NCBI GenBank assembly: GCA_965226645.1
Contig: CBDDDL010000004.1
Span: 1,261,428-1,325,427, forward strand
DNA: 64,000 nucleotides
Reading direction: 5' to 3'
From: Poriferisodalis sp965226645
Lineage (GTDB): Bacteria > Actinomycetota > Acidimicrobiia > Acidimicrobiales > Poriferisodalaceae
Both the position numbers and the translations under genes were made by a program. This document shows positions 34,189 through 42,579 of the stretch, piece by piece. The notes beneath the pieces are model-generated. The model was not told the origin of the DNA, did no database searches, and saw nothing but the letters and a program-made list of their open reading frames with translations. Numbering within the stretch: the first letter of the stretch is position 1; every line of letters starts with the position of its first letter.

Positions 34189-34635
34189 TCAGCGGGCCGC
34201 TGCGCAGTCAGCACAGCGTCCGTAGAGGTCCACGTTGTGATGCAGGGGCGCGAACCCGGACTCGCTCGCGGCGGCTCCGAGGGCTTCGTCAATACGTGCT
34301 TCAGTCGCGCTGTCGAGTTCGATGTCGGAGATCGCGCCACAATCAACGCAGATCAAGTGATGGTGATGACCGAGCAGTGACTCGGCCAGTTCGAAATAGG
34401 CACGATCTCCCCCGGTCTCGAGCCGTTGCACCACCCCGCAGCGCTCCAGCGCTTCAAGATTGCGATACGCCGTGCTGCGCGCCAGATCGGGCGCCAACGT
34501 CTCGATATCGGGCAGCCGCACTGGCCTCGCCGCAGCGGCCAATGCCTCCACCAGTCGCCGCCGTCCATCGGTGTAGCGCTGGTCGGATTCTCGCAGCCGC
34601 TTTGCGACACTGTCGTGCAATTCACCGAGATCCAT
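34189..34635 (-). CDS. Fur family metalloregulator, probable Zur
   Basis: 148-residue Fur protein. The winged helix covers residues ~15-80 (RYTDGRRRLVEALAAA, DLARSTAYRNLEALERCGVV), the metal site has HHHHLICVDCG, and two CxxC pairs (CVDC, CADC) would hold structural zinc. Its place behind the ABC ATPase gene of a zinc-type uptake system suggests a zinc-uptake repressor. ATG 34635 is used; a GTG at 34668 that overlaps the ATPase stop (GTGA) would add 11 residues. A tandem duplication covers this junction. Confidence 0.88.
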   Translation of the reverse strand: MDLGELHDSVAKRLRESDQRYTDGRRRLVEALAAAARPVRLPDIETLAPDLARSTAYRNLEALERCGVVQRLETGGDRAYFELAESLLGHHHHLICVDCGAISDIELDSATEARIDEALGAAASESGFAPLHHNVDLYGRCADCAAAR

Positions 34636-34681
34636 CGTCACGCCCGCGTCCGCGAACTGCTTCGTCACGCCCGCGTCCGCG
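34636..34681 (-). repeat. 27-bp-period tandem duplication at the ABC ATPase / Fur junction
   Basis: CGTCACGCCCGCGTCCGCG occurs at 34636-34654 and 34663-34681. The distal copy holds the ATPase stop and a GTG overlap; the other lies immediately before the Fur ATG. Confidence 0.92.
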
Positions 34682-35495
34682 GGCCGAGCAACCATTCCGA
34701 TTCCCCGGCGATGTGGCTGGCGCGGCCAAAATTGGAGTCGCGCAGCGGACCCTGTTCTTCGAAGACGAGCAGCGAGGACGCTTCGTCGCCCTCGCCGAAT
34801 TCCAGTCTGGTCACCGCATTGGCACCGAATGCGGCGGCCATGTTCTCCTCGTTGAGCACCTGTTCGGGGGTGCCGTCTGCGATCACAGCGCCCTTGAGCA
34901 GCACGATCCGCTCACACAGGCGGGCCTCGCTGAGGTGATGGGTCGAGAGCACCACCAGCTTGTTGCGCATCCGCTCGGCATCGACGACCTCGAGGACAAT
35001 GTCCTGGCTCGGTATGTCGAGGCCTGTGATGGGTTCGTCAAGCAGCAAGCAATCAGATTGAGAAGCCAGTGCGGACGCGATCAGGACACGCTGGCGCTGC
35101 CCACCCGAGAGCTGACCGAATGACCGCCTCCGCAGATCTGCCACCTTCAATCGCTCGGCTGCCACGTCCATCGCATCACGATCGACCTTGCGCATACGGC
35201 CGAGCAGACCCCGTTCGCGGAATCGCCCGATCATCAGCACCTCATTCACCGTCATCGGCATAAATGCGTGTGGGCTGTGGTGCTGGCTGACATAGCCGAC
35301 CGTGATCTCGTAATCCTTGCGAATGTCGCCTGAGGTCGGTGCAAGCAGGCCACCGAGCAGTCGCAGCAGCGTCGTCTTGCCCGAACCGTTCGAGCCCATC
35401 AGGGCCACCGCTGCGCCCGAGTCCAACCTCATCGAGTCGATGTCGAGGACCTGTCGGTTGCCGAAGGACACCTTGACGTCATTGAGCGTGAACAT
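34665..35495 (-). CDS. Metal (zinc/manganese) ABC transporter, ATP-binding protein
   Basis: 276-residue ABC ATPase: Walker A GSNGSGKTTLL, signature LSGGQRQRV, Walker B CLLLDEPITGLD, H-loop LSTHHLSEA. YVSQHHSPHAFMPMTVNEVL is typical of ZnuC/MntB-type subunits. It energises the permease encoded divergently. ATG 35495 chosen; a GTG at 35513 would add six residues. It shares a divergent promoter region with the binding-protein gene and overlaps the regulator gene at its end. Confidence 0.9.
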   Translation of the reverse strand: MFTLNDVKVSFGNRQVLDIDSMRLDSGAAVALMGSNGSGKTTLLRLLGGLLAPTSGDIRKDYEITVGYVSQHHSPHAFMPMTVNEVLMIGRFRERGLLGRMRKVDRDAMDVAAERLKVADLRRRSFGQLSGGQRQRVLIASALASQSDCLLLDEPITGLDIPSQDIVLEVVDAERMRNKLVVLSTHHLSEARLCERIVLLKGAVIADGTPEQVLNEENMAAAFGANAVTRLEFGEGDEASSLLVFEEQGPLRDSNFGRASHIAGESEWLLGPRTRA

Positions 35496-35551
35496 CGCGG
35501 CGTCGTACCTCACTCTTCATCTGCTCGCCCATCCGGTCACCGGATTGAAGA

Positions 35552-35566
35552 TGAGAATGAGTCTCA
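35552..35566. promoter_or_regulatory. Fur/Zur-type palindromic operator between the divergent metal-uptake genes
   Basis: TGAGAATGAGTCTCA: arms TGAGA and TCTCA with a 5-base centre. It lies between the start of the ATP-binding gene (minus) and the binding-protein gene (plus), right next to ACTATAGT, which gives a TATAGT -10 on both strands. Repression of both units by one bound Fur/Zur dimer is the simplest reading. Confidence 0.65.
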
Positions 35567-35567
35567 C

Positions 35568-35573
35568 TATAGT
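35568..35573 (+). promoter_or_regulatory. -10 element, leaderless start of the metal-binding protein gene
   Basis: TATAGT, 7 nt, then GTG at 35581. Part of the palindrome ACTATAGT, so the minus strand also has a -10 here. Confidence 0.55.
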
Positions 35574-35580
35574 CACGACG

Positions 35581-36678
35581 GTGCATGAGTCCATCAGTGC
35601 TTCGACGCGTACACAGAGGCGGGTGTCGCCTCCGCTTTGCCCCGGCGAACATGGGCACGAGCGACGGTGCCGCTCCGGCCGTTTCGCGGCGCTGATCGGT
35701 GCCGGTGTCCTGCTTGCAGCAGGGTGCGCTAGCGACGACGCGGCCGATGCCGGCGCCGAGGACGGCGCCCCGACGGTGGTCGCGTCCATGAGCATCTGGG
35801 CCGATGTTGTCGAGAACGTCACCTGCAACGGCCTCGTTCAGGTCGAATCTCTCGCGCCGCCGGGCGTCGATTCACACACATACGAACCGTCGCTGCGAGA
35901 TCGCGCCAGGATGGATGATGCGAGCATCATCGTGGTCAACGGTCAGGGGCTCGAAGCCTCGCTCGAGGACACCCTTGATGCCGTAGCCGCAGACGGAACG
36001 CCCGTGTTCGTCTTCGGCGACCACATCGAGCTTCTCACCGCTGCCGACAGCGAAGATGACCAGGCCGACGATCTCCCCGACGACGGCGAATCAGACGAGC
36101 ACGCCGATGAGGCGGACGCTCATGGCCGCGACCACGAAGGCGGTGCCGACCCGCACATCTGGTTCGATCCCGTGCGGATCTCGGGCACTCTCGATGAACT
36201 TGCCGACACCATCGCTGAAGCCACTGGGCTGCCTGCGGCCGACCTTGCGGCCTGCACCCAGGACTACAAGGACGCATTGCACGACGCCCACACCGACATC
36301 GTCGATCTCGTCGAGAGCCTGGCGCCCGAACAGCGCGTGCTGGTCACCAACCACGACTCGCTCCGCTATTTCGCCGATAGGTATGGCTTCCGGGTAGTGG
36401 GCTCGGTGATTCCGGCCGCGACCACAGCAGCGGAAGCCAGCATTGCTCGCCTCGAGGAGTTGGCACACCTCATCGAACACGAAGGCGTCGAGGCCATCTT
36501 CGCCGATTCGACTCATGCGTCGGCCACGATCGGGGAATTGGCTTCACAGGCAGGCGTCGTGGTGGTGAGCTTGAACACCGACAGCCTCGGACCCGCCCGC
36601 AGCGCGCACAGCACGTACATCGGATTGCTGACGACCAACGCCGAAGCCATCGTCTCCGCCTTGCAATCGGGCGGCTGA
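35581..36678 (+). CDS. Zinc/manganese ABC transporter substrate-binding lipoprotein (ZnuA/TroA-like)
   Basis: 365-residue cluster A-1 binding protein. A signal peptide ends in LAAGC (lipobox). Metal-binding His residues sit in DSHTYEPSLRD, GADPHIWFDP and VTNHDSLRYFADRYGF, with late Asp in EAIFADSTHAS. Between them lies an Asp/Glu/His-rich loop (EDDQADDLPDDGESDEHADE), typical of zinc-specific ZnuA. GTG 35581 is preferred because a -10 hexamer lies 7 nt upstream and the operator would otherwise be inside the coding sequence. Confidence 0.9.
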   Translation: MHESISASTRTQRRVSPPLCPGEHGHERRCRSGRFAALIGAGVLLAAGCASDDAADAGAEDGAPTVVASMSIWADVVENVTCNGLVQVESLAPPGVDSHTYEPSLRDRARMDDASIIVVNGQGLEASLEDTLDAVAADGTPVFVFGDHIELLTAADSEDDQADDLPDDGESDEHADEADAHGRDHEGGADPHIWFDPVRISGTLDELADTIAEATGLPAADLAACTQDYKDALHDAHTDIVDLVESLAPEQRVLVTNHDSLRYFADRYGFRVVGSVIPAATTAAEASIARLEELAHLIEHEGVEAIFADSTHASATIGELASQAGVVVVSLNTDSLGPARSAHSTYIGLLTTNAEAIVSALQSGG

Positions 36679-36688
36679 GAGCAGCGAT

Positions 36689-37600
36689 GTGGAATTCCTG
36701 ACTGACCCGATTGCCTGGTGGATCGATCCCTTCGTCGACAACATCTTCATGCGCAACGCGCTGTGGGCGGCGTTGCTCGCGGTGCTCACGACCTCGGTCG
36801 TCGGCACCTGGGTAGTGCTGCGCGGCATGACATTCCTGGGCGATGCCTTCGCCCATGGGGTGCTGCCCGGCATCGCGCTCGCCTACATCATCGGCTTCAG
36901 CACCACGATCGGGGCGCTAGGTGCCGCGCTGCTGATCGTGGGCGGCATCCACCTGATCCGCAGCTTCTCGCCGCTGTCGGAGGAAACCTCGATCGGCGTG
37001 CTGTTCGTGGGCTTCCTGGCACTCGCGGTAGTGATCATGTCCACCGGTGCCGGCGCCTACTCGGGCGATCTCACCCGATTTCTCTTCGGCGCGATCACCG
37101 GAATCGACAACGACGATCTTCGCCGTCAGGCCATTGCTGCGGCAATCTCCGTCGGCAGTGCTGTGCTCCTGCATCGGGCGTTGTTTGTGGCGACCTTTGA
37201 CGAGGCGCAGGCGCAACTCGCTGGGATGCGTCCGAAGCTGGCGCATGCGGCGCTGTTGACACTGCTGGCGGTGGCCATCGTGTCGTCATTCGAGGCCGTC
37301 GGCAGTTTGCTCGTGTTCGCCTTCCTGGTGGCCCCGGCGGCGACAGCGAGCCTGTTCGTGCGACGCGTACCGCGCATCATGATGACTGCCGTCGGGCTCG
37401 GCGCTGTAGCGGCCGTGGTCGGCTTGCTGGTCAGCTACCACCACGACACAGCTGCGGGGGCCACCATGGCGCTGGCAACCGTGGTGATGCTGCTAGTGAC
37501 GCTGCTTGTGACCGGTGTCATCAGGGGGCTGCGCCGTCCTCCGAGCGGCGTCGCAGTCGAAGTCGCGCAGGGCGAGCCCGCACACAACCACTCGCAGTGA
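36689..37600 (+). CDS. Metal ABC transporter permease (ZnuB-like)
   Basis: 303-residue membrane protein with about eight helices of the ABC-3 family. The family blocks VGTWVVLRGMTFLGDAFAHG and SFEAVGSLLVFAFLVAPAAT are present. The C-terminus is hydrophilic and ends with His residues. It follows the binding-protein gene by 10 bases, GTG start. Together with the divergent ATPase it would import zinc or manganese. Confidence 0.92.
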   Translation: MEFLTDPIAWWIDPFVDNIFMRNALWAALLAVLTTSVVGTWVVLRGMTFLGDAFAHGVLPGIALAYIIGFSTTIGALGAALLIVGGIHLIRSFSPLSEETSIGVLFVGFLALAVVIMSTGAGAYSGDLTRFLFGAITGIDNDDLRRQAIAAAISVGSAVLLHRALFVATFDEAQAQLAGMRPKLAHAALLTLLAVAIVSSFEAVGSLLVFAFLVAPAATASLFVRRVPRIMMTAVGLGAVAAVVGLLVSYHHDTAAGATMALATVVMLLVTLLVTGVIRGLRRPPSGVAVEVAQGEPAHNHSQ

Positions 37601-37618
37601 ACGGCGCCGGGATCGGCG

Positions 37619-38503
37619 CTATTGCTCTGCGTCGGTGAAGCTGGCGCGCACGGTCGGGTTCTCGAGGTTGGCCAACTGCTGGTTGCGGTGGTTGACGTCG
37701 GCGAGCAATTCGGGATGGGAAAGCACCCAGAAGCGCCGCTCGTACATTGCCTCGATCACTTTGGCCGCCACTTCTGACGGATCCATTCCCCGTTCCAGCG
37801 CAGCGGCAATGTTGGCGTTGCGACGGCGAGCGTCGGCCGTCTCGGCTCGCGTCTGGCCCGCGGGACGTTCCCGGCGCTGCCGGCGCAGCTCTTCGGGCCG
37901 GTTCCGTTGTGCGGTCGCGATGTTCGTGCGCACGACTCCAGGGCACAGCACCGAGACACCTACATCCGCGTTCTTGTCGCGCTGCATCTCGAGGTGGAGC
38001 GTCTCCATGATCGCCACCACGCCGTATTTGGCGGCGTTGTAGGGGCCGAGCCCGGGCACCGACATGAGGCCCGCAACCGAGGCGGTGCTCGTGATGTGGG
38101 ACTCCTCAGCTTCGATCAGATGTGGCAAGAAGTGGTGCACGCCGTGAATCACGCCCCACAGGCACACGTCGACGACCCACTTCCAGTCGACAAGCTGCTG
38201 GTTGCGGATCAGCCCTCCCCCGCCGACGCCGGCGTTGTTGCAGACCATGTGCACCGCACCGAAGCGGTCGATTGTGGCCTGCGCAAGTGCCCCTACAGAG
38301 TCGGCATCGGCCACGTTGGTGATGACGCCCAGCGCCTCGACTCCGTGAGCCGCGACCTCGGCTTGCGCATCGCGCAGCGCACCCTCTTCGATGTCGGCCA
38401 AGACCACGTTCGCGCCTTCGGCCGCAAAGCCCAGCGCCAGCGCCTTGCCGATTCCCGATGCCGCGCCTGTCACCACCGCGACGCGTCCCTGCATGGTCTC
38501 CAT
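37619..38503 (-). CDS. SDR family NAD(P)-dependent oxidoreductase
   Basis: 294-residue classical short-chain dehydrogenase. Cofactor motif TGAASGIG (12-19) with DIEEG after strand 2 (Asp favours NAD), NNAGVGG, catalytic Ser in STASVAG and YNAAKYG (Tyr/Lys). Resembles the actinobacterial SDRs that act on lipid or steroid alcohols; the substrate is not known. The C-terminal 60 residues (Arg/Ala-rich, ALERGMDPSEVAAKVIEAM) follow a pattern common in this group. Transcribed leftward; probably separate from the next gene. Confidence 0.92.
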   Translation of the reverse strand: METMQGRVAVVTGAASGIGKALALGFAAEGANVVLADIEEGALRDAQAEVAAHGVEALGVITNVADADSVGALAQATIDRFGAVHMVCNNAGVGGGGLIRNQQLVDWKWVVDVCLWGVIHGVHHFLPHLIEAEESHITSTASVAGLMSVPGLGPYNAAKYGVVAIMETLHLEMQRDKNADVGVSVLCPGVVRTNIATAQRNRPEELRRQRRERPAGQTRAETADARRRNANIAAALERGMDPSEVAAKVIEAMYERRFWVLSHPELLADVNHRNQQLANLENPTVRASFTDAEQ

Positions 38504-38641
38504 GGCTGTGCCCCCTCTGCGAGCCGTGTGTGGCCAGCCCGAACAGTACGGGCCGCGACCCGTGCGGTGCCGAACCGGCCGACTTCCACGGGTCGCGGGC
38601 GCGCCCGTGACTGGGCGCTCGTGCAGCGGAGTGGTGCTGAG

Positions 38642-39778
38642 CTAGGAGTTGAGCCGCTCGAAGCGGTCCATCACGTCGAGGTACTCGCTGATCATCTCCT
38701 CCACGACTCTCGTGGCCGAGATGGACTCGTTCAGCTGGCCGACAACCTGGCCGACGAAGTAGTTCGCCAGCTCGACTGCGCCTTTGTTGGAGGGGTTCAT
38801 GGCCGCCCGATCGATTCGGCGGCTGGCTGCGCCGATGAGCATCGGCTGCAACGGCATCGGCAGCGTGCCGGGCGAGTTCTCGCCTTCCCATTCGTCGGTC
38901 CAGGCCGAACGCAGCTGGCGGGCCGGCTTGCCGGTGCGCGAACGCGAGCGCAGCGTGTCCGACGAGCCTGCGGCCAGGAACTTCTCCTTCACGACCGGGT
39001 GCGTCTCGGCCTCCTGGGTGGTGAGCCACACCGAGCCGCACCACACGCCCTGCGCACCAAGCGCAAGCGCTGCAGCGACCTGACGGCCGCTGCCGATGCC
39101 GCCTGCGGCGAGAACGGGCACCGGGGCAATGGCGTCGACCACCTCGGGCACCAGCACCATCGTGGCGATGTCGCCGGTGTGGCCGCCGGCCTCGTGGCCC
39201 TGCGCGATGACGATGTCGACGCCGACGGCGACGTGCCGCTCGGCGTGCACCTTCTTGCCGGCAAGCGCTCCCACCAGCACGCCGTTGTCGTGCGCCCGCT
39301 GGATCATGTCAGGAGGCGGCGGGCCGAGCGCGTTGACGGCCAGCCGGATCGGATACGAGAACGCCACATCCATGAGCGGCACTGCCTGCGCATAGGTCAT
39401 CGGAGGCTCGGAGTCGTAGGCCGCCGCCTTCTCACCATCGTCCGCAGGCAGCGGCGGAACGTCGTAGCGGTCCATCATGTCGTCGAGGAACTGTCGGTGC
39501 TGCGGCGGGATCATCGCCCGCAGGTCCTTGGCGGACAGCTCGCCCTCGGTCTTGCCCTCGTACTTGGCGGGCACGATGATGTCGACGCCGAAGGGCCGGC
39601 CGCCCACCTCGTCGACGATCCAAGCCATATCGATGTCGAGCTGTTCGGGCGTGTGGCCCGCGGCACCGAGCACACCGAAGCCGCCCGCCTTGGTCACTGC
39701 GGCCACCACGTCCCGGCAATGGGTGAATGCGACGATCGGAACGTCGCAGTCCAGCATCTCGCACACAGGTGTCTTCAT
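38642..39778 (-). CDS. Nitronate monooxygenase / 2-nitropropane dioxygenase family protein
   Basis: 378-residue FMN TIM-barrel enzyme. FMN-phosphate binding is in AGGIGSGRQVAAALALGAQG, and GHEAGGHTGD has the His that oxidises nitronates in the family. Members with this length act on nitronates or as enoyl reductase-like flavoproteins (FabK-related). The N-terminal CEMLDCDVPIVAFTHC is less usual. ATG at 39778. It precedes an IS1380 relic region on its left edge. Confidence 0.9.
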   Translation of the reverse strand: MKTPVCEMLDCDVPIVAFTHCRDVVAAVTKAGGFGVLGAAGHTPEQLDIDMAWIVDEVGGRPFGVDIIVPAKYEGKTEGELSAKDLRAMIPPQHRQFLDDMMDRYDVPPLPADDGEKAAAYDSEPPMTYAQAVPLMDVAFSYPIRLAVNALGPPPPDMIQRAHDNGVLVGALAGKKVHAERHVAVGVDIVIAQGHEAGGHTGDIATMVLVPEVVDAIAPVPVLAAGGIGSGRQVAAALALGAQGVWCGSVWLTTQEAETHPVVKEKFLAAGSSDTLRSRSRTGKPARQLRSAWTDEWEGENSPGTLPMPLQPMLIGAASRRIDRAAMNPSNKGAVELANYFVGQVVGQLNESISATRVVEEMISEYLDVMDRFERLNS

Positions 39779-39977
39779 GCCCCGAAACTACCGGCGCATG
39801 GCTGCACCTCGCAGCGCCAAGGTGCCGAGGTGCCGAGCCGACCCAGGCCGGTGCGTCTCAGGCCAGTCCCATGAACACCACGAGAGCCCGACCGAATGTC
39901 ACCGCGCTTCGCTTGTGATGCCTGCTGACCCAGGCCGCGACCCCCGAAGGATCTTGCTGCCCCGCCACGTTCTGCAG
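39779..39977. other. Intergenic region, no gene supported
   Basis: About 200 bases. CATGAACACCACGAGAGCCCGACCG at 39872-39896 (partly) resembles the start of the spacer after the IS1380 right end (45733 on: GAAAACCACGAGGGCACGCCCG), which hints at shared IS-flanking DNA. No coding sequence seen. Confidence 0.4.
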
Positions 39978-40076
39978 CCTAAGCCTGAACCAAATCGACA
40001 ACACGATCATCCCAGTTCAGGAGGCCTATTTCGCGGACACGGCCACACCCACCGCACCGGTGGATTCAGGCTTAGG
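39978..40076. mobile_element. 99-bp MITE-like relic with IS1380-type ends
   Basis: The ends CCTAAGCCTGAAC (39978-39990) and GGATTCAGGCTTAGG (40062-40076) are inverted and match the terminal repeats of the IS1380 at 42580-45725. The interior (TTCAGGAGGCCTATTTCGCGGAC) also matches the subterminal part of that IS. No transposase fits; it would be a non-autonomous derivative or a deletion relic. Confidence 0.75.
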
Positions 40077-40169
40077 AGCCGTGCGGGTAGGCAGCCAACG
40101 GCGCGGCGAAGCCCTGATCGAACGGCGATTCGAGTTGCTCTTGCGCACCTACCCGTTCGAGTCCTAAGC
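40071..40169. repeat. 21-bp imperfect inverted repeat with ~57-base loop
   Basis: CTTAGGAGCCGTGCGGGTAGG (40071-40091) pairs with CCTACCCGTTCGAGTCCTAAG near 40149-40169, four mismatches. It shares the CTTAGG end of the MITE-like unit, so a second relic may abut the first. The loop has an open frame (EALIERRFELLLRTYPFES) of unknown meaning. Confidence 0.6.
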
Positions 40170-40197
40170 CTAATGGTTGATACCCCCTGCGAAACCG

Positions 40198-41334
40198 CTA
40201 GGACTTGCCCGACCAACCGCCCGCAACAATATAGTCATCCACTCGAATTACGAACAGTCGCCCCGCCGCAGCCGAGTCGGCGTCTTGACTAGACGCGCTG
40301 TCTTCCCCAAATATCATCCACTCACCCGCATCACTTGCTCTTGAAATTATGCTTGGGCCGAATAGTTCTGTTATGTCAATACCGATCAGCTCAGGGTTAG
40401 AGGGCGCTGTCAACACGGTACCGGTACCGTCCGCAATGAACCCTATCACCGTCCCCATTAGGCTATCGACACTATTGTAGTAGTCCACAGTAGTCTGTAT
40501 GTCTGCTGTTATACTGCCCGGCCTTTCGAACCAAGTTGGGTCGGATACTACGATCAACCCTTCAGTTCGGAGAACTGCAGCACTGGCTCTAATGAACGAC
40601 TCGATAAATGATTCGTCGTCGATATACCAGCCCGAACCGAAGATCAAATCGTCATGCCTCACGACCCATGTTGACTTGATGTGCAGGGGCTCCTCGAGAA
40701 TGCCAAGTTGGCCAGAAAGGTCAGTCAAGTCTAATTCGAATTCCGGCGGCGAATCCCATTCGTCTCGGTAAATCTCAGGCAATTGCGGCAGTGCATCTCG
40801 GTGAGCGTAGGTAACCCATGTGCCCAATTCATCGGTGGCCAGCATGGTCACGCCAAACTGGAAACCCAATAGATCGGTGCCAAGCGGACCATTCAAGTTG
40901 CGTCCACGACGAATCGGATCTGGATGCGAAACCACGTCTCCGCTTGACTCCACGATGAATACGTAGTGTTCCTCTTCTGCGCCTTGTTCATCGTTGTAGT
41001 AGGAAATCGTATCCGTGTAGCCGATGCGATCGTAACGTTCCAAGGCATCGAGAACCATCGACCTCGCCCGTATTGCCTTTTCGGCCGCTTCGCCGCTCAA
41101 ATAACCTGCTACTCCAGCGCCATTGTCATCCTGGCGCTGGACGACGGCGGCGTTCGTCTCGTCCGAGACACTGTTGCTCGGCGCACTGGGAGTGCTCGCT
41201 TCCGTCTCCGGCTGGACTGACGGCCCGGGCGGCTCACTGCACCCTGCCGACACTACTGCGACGAGCAAACAAAATGCAGCAATAAGCAGAACTCTGGGTA
41301 CTCTGGGCGCATGCCCGATGTCGTCAAATTGCAT
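40198..41334 (-). CDS. Lipoprotein with two Cache-like sensor modules
   Basis: 378 residues, no family assigned in full. A hydrophobic signal ends in VVSAGC (lipobox). Two extracellular modules with sCache features follow: VFIVESSGDVVSHPDP...GRNL and later IGFIADGTGTVLTAPS...IGIDITELFG, each with the G-x-V-x-x-P turn. No signalling domain is fused, so it may act as a free ligand-binding lipoprotein. Base composition is lower in GC and codon use differs from the neighbours, suggesting transfer. ATG 41334 chosen for its AAGGA ribosome site. Confidence 0.7.
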   Translation of the reverse strand: MQFDDIGHAPRVPRVLLIAAFCLLVAVVSAGCSEPPGPSVQPETEASTPSAPSNSVSDETNAAVVQRQDDNGAGVAGYLSGEAAEKAIRARSMVLDALERYDRIGYTDTISYYNDEQGAEEEHYVFIVESSGDVVSHPDPIRRGRNLNGPLGTDLLGFQFGVTMLATDELGTWVTYAHRDALPQLPEIYRDEWDSPPEFELDLTDLSGQLGILEEPLHIKSTWVVRHDDLIFGSGWYIDDESFIESFIRASAAVLRTEGLIVVSDPTWFERPGSITADIQTTVDYYNSVDSLMGTVIGFIADGTGTVLTAPSNPELIGIDITELFGPSIISRASDAGEWMIFGEDSASSQDADSAAAGRLFVIRVDDYIVAGGWSGKS

Positions 41335-41525
41335 TGGATCCTTGGATTCTCTCATCACCGGATTCGAGGCGCTTCGAGTCCGTTGCGCCAGTCCTGCGGT
41401 ACGAGCCAGCCATTTTGTTCACCGACTCGTCGCGTGCTTGAAACAGCCCACCCTTGGTTGACGACAACTCCGCCAAGAACACCACGTTGATGTCTCGTTC
41501 CAAGGAACCGCAATCGTGATGTGGC

Positions 41526-42266
41526 CTACAGTCCTGACGGACCAGCACTATCATTAACCAGATCTACCTCAAGGGTATTCGACCAACCGCTGCAGTCGTG
41601 GTTTGAGTCATCGGCCGGCGTCCGACATATCCGAATCTCTGCTTGGTAGACGTTAATGGGAAGAGGACCGTCGTGGGAGTCAAACACACGTTTAGCCGTA
41701 CCGTCACGCCCTTCGAGAGATATGCTCGCCTGATAGGGCCAGTTAGTCCAAAAATCCCAGTAGATGCAGCCTTCTTCGGTGGCTGTTGGAAATCTGGTGT
41801 CGTAGCCATCGAAAGGATCATAACTTCCGTCGAAAGCAGAGTCCAAGTTCATCTGTTGGCAGGTTAGTGAATTATTCCAAGGCAAAACGGTATCAACTTT
41901 CCATCGAATGTGGACACTCTTTGGGTTGCAATTCGCGTTGCTGGTTACTCCATTGATTCGCGGTCTGACATAGATCGTAACATGGTCTCCGGACGGTTCT
42001 ACGGTACCTTCATAGGTGTTATCGCTATATTGGGCCCTCATGCTGAAGTTTCTCAAGCTGTTCTCGTTGGCTTCCAGCGGCCTGGCCCAACTGCCACAGT
42101 TTTGCTGCGCTTCTGCTTCCTGCGTTCCAAAAACGCCAGAATAGGCAGCTACGGATAGTCCCAATCCCAAAGCAGCGACCGTGGTGAGAAGGAACACCAC
42201 CCGCCGCCAGCGTGCTCGCATAGTGCCGGTAGATGCCGAAGCTCTGATAGTCATGACGATGATCAT
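41526..42266 (-). CDS. Secreted protein of unknown function
   Basis: 246 residues with an N-terminal basic patch (RARWRR), a long hydrophobic stretch (VVFLLTTVAALGLGLSVAAY) and a likely cleavage after EAEAQ. The mature part has several Cys, Asn and Trp/Tyr residues (NCGSWARPL, SLTCQQMN, CIYWDFWTNWPY, CSGWSNTLEV), suggesting a beta-rich, disulfide-bonded exported protein. No family recognised. GC content is low for the window. A pair with the Cache lipoprotein 190 bases downstream is possible. First ATG at 42266, second at 42254. Confidence 0.6.
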   Translation of the reverse strand: MIIVMTIRASASTGTMRARWRRVVFLLTTVAALGLGLSVAAYSGVFGTQEAEAQQNCGSWARPLEANENSLRNFSMRAQYSDNTYEGTVEPSGDHVTIYVRPRINGVTSNANCNPKSVHIRWKVDTVLPWNNSLTCQQMNLDSAFDGSYDPFDGYDTRFPTATEEGCIYWDFWTNWPYQASISLEGRDGTAKRVFDSHDGPLPINVYQAEIRICRTPADDSNHDCSGWSNTLEVDLVNDSAGPSGL

Positions 42267-42579
42267 AACAGCTTTTCGCCACTATGCAAGGAGCTGTCCC
42301 GAGCCGACGCCGACGCCGACGCCGACGTCGACGTCGACGATGCTGGTCGCCAGGCCTTGGCCCTGTAGCGGCCCCGCCGCCGCATCAGGTTCTTGTCGAG
42401 GCCCAGCGCGGCACGTGGGGGATCCTCGCAGTGTCGGCGTCGAGGAGCGCTCGCCCCAACGGCGCACCCCGCGTTCACCGGGTGCCAGCAGCAGCCCAGC
42501 GCCGCAGGCGGACCCTGCGGTCGGTCTGTGATCTGAATCGGCAGTTGTAGAGGAACTCGTCGGCGAGGCTTGCGCTTGG
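42267..42579. other. Gene-poor spacer with a hexanucleotide repeat
   Basis: Bases 42303-42339 are (GCCGAC)4 followed by (GTCGAC)-type units. The rest is GC-rich with several overlapping open frames of low-complexity Arg or Ala/Ser; none is supported. It ends at the IS1380 left terminus. The GC content jumps sharply relative to the secreted-protein gene. Confidence 0.5.

Noticed and set aside
37907..39874. A 655-codon plus-strand open frame
   Set aside because: It is antisense to the SDR and nitronate monooxygenase genes, which have full family motifs; high GC makes long spurious frames common.
40187..40198. Possible truncation of the Cache lipoprotein by the repeat region
   Set aside because: The protein ends cleanly in its own TAG-type stop before the repeats and both Cache-like modules are complete.
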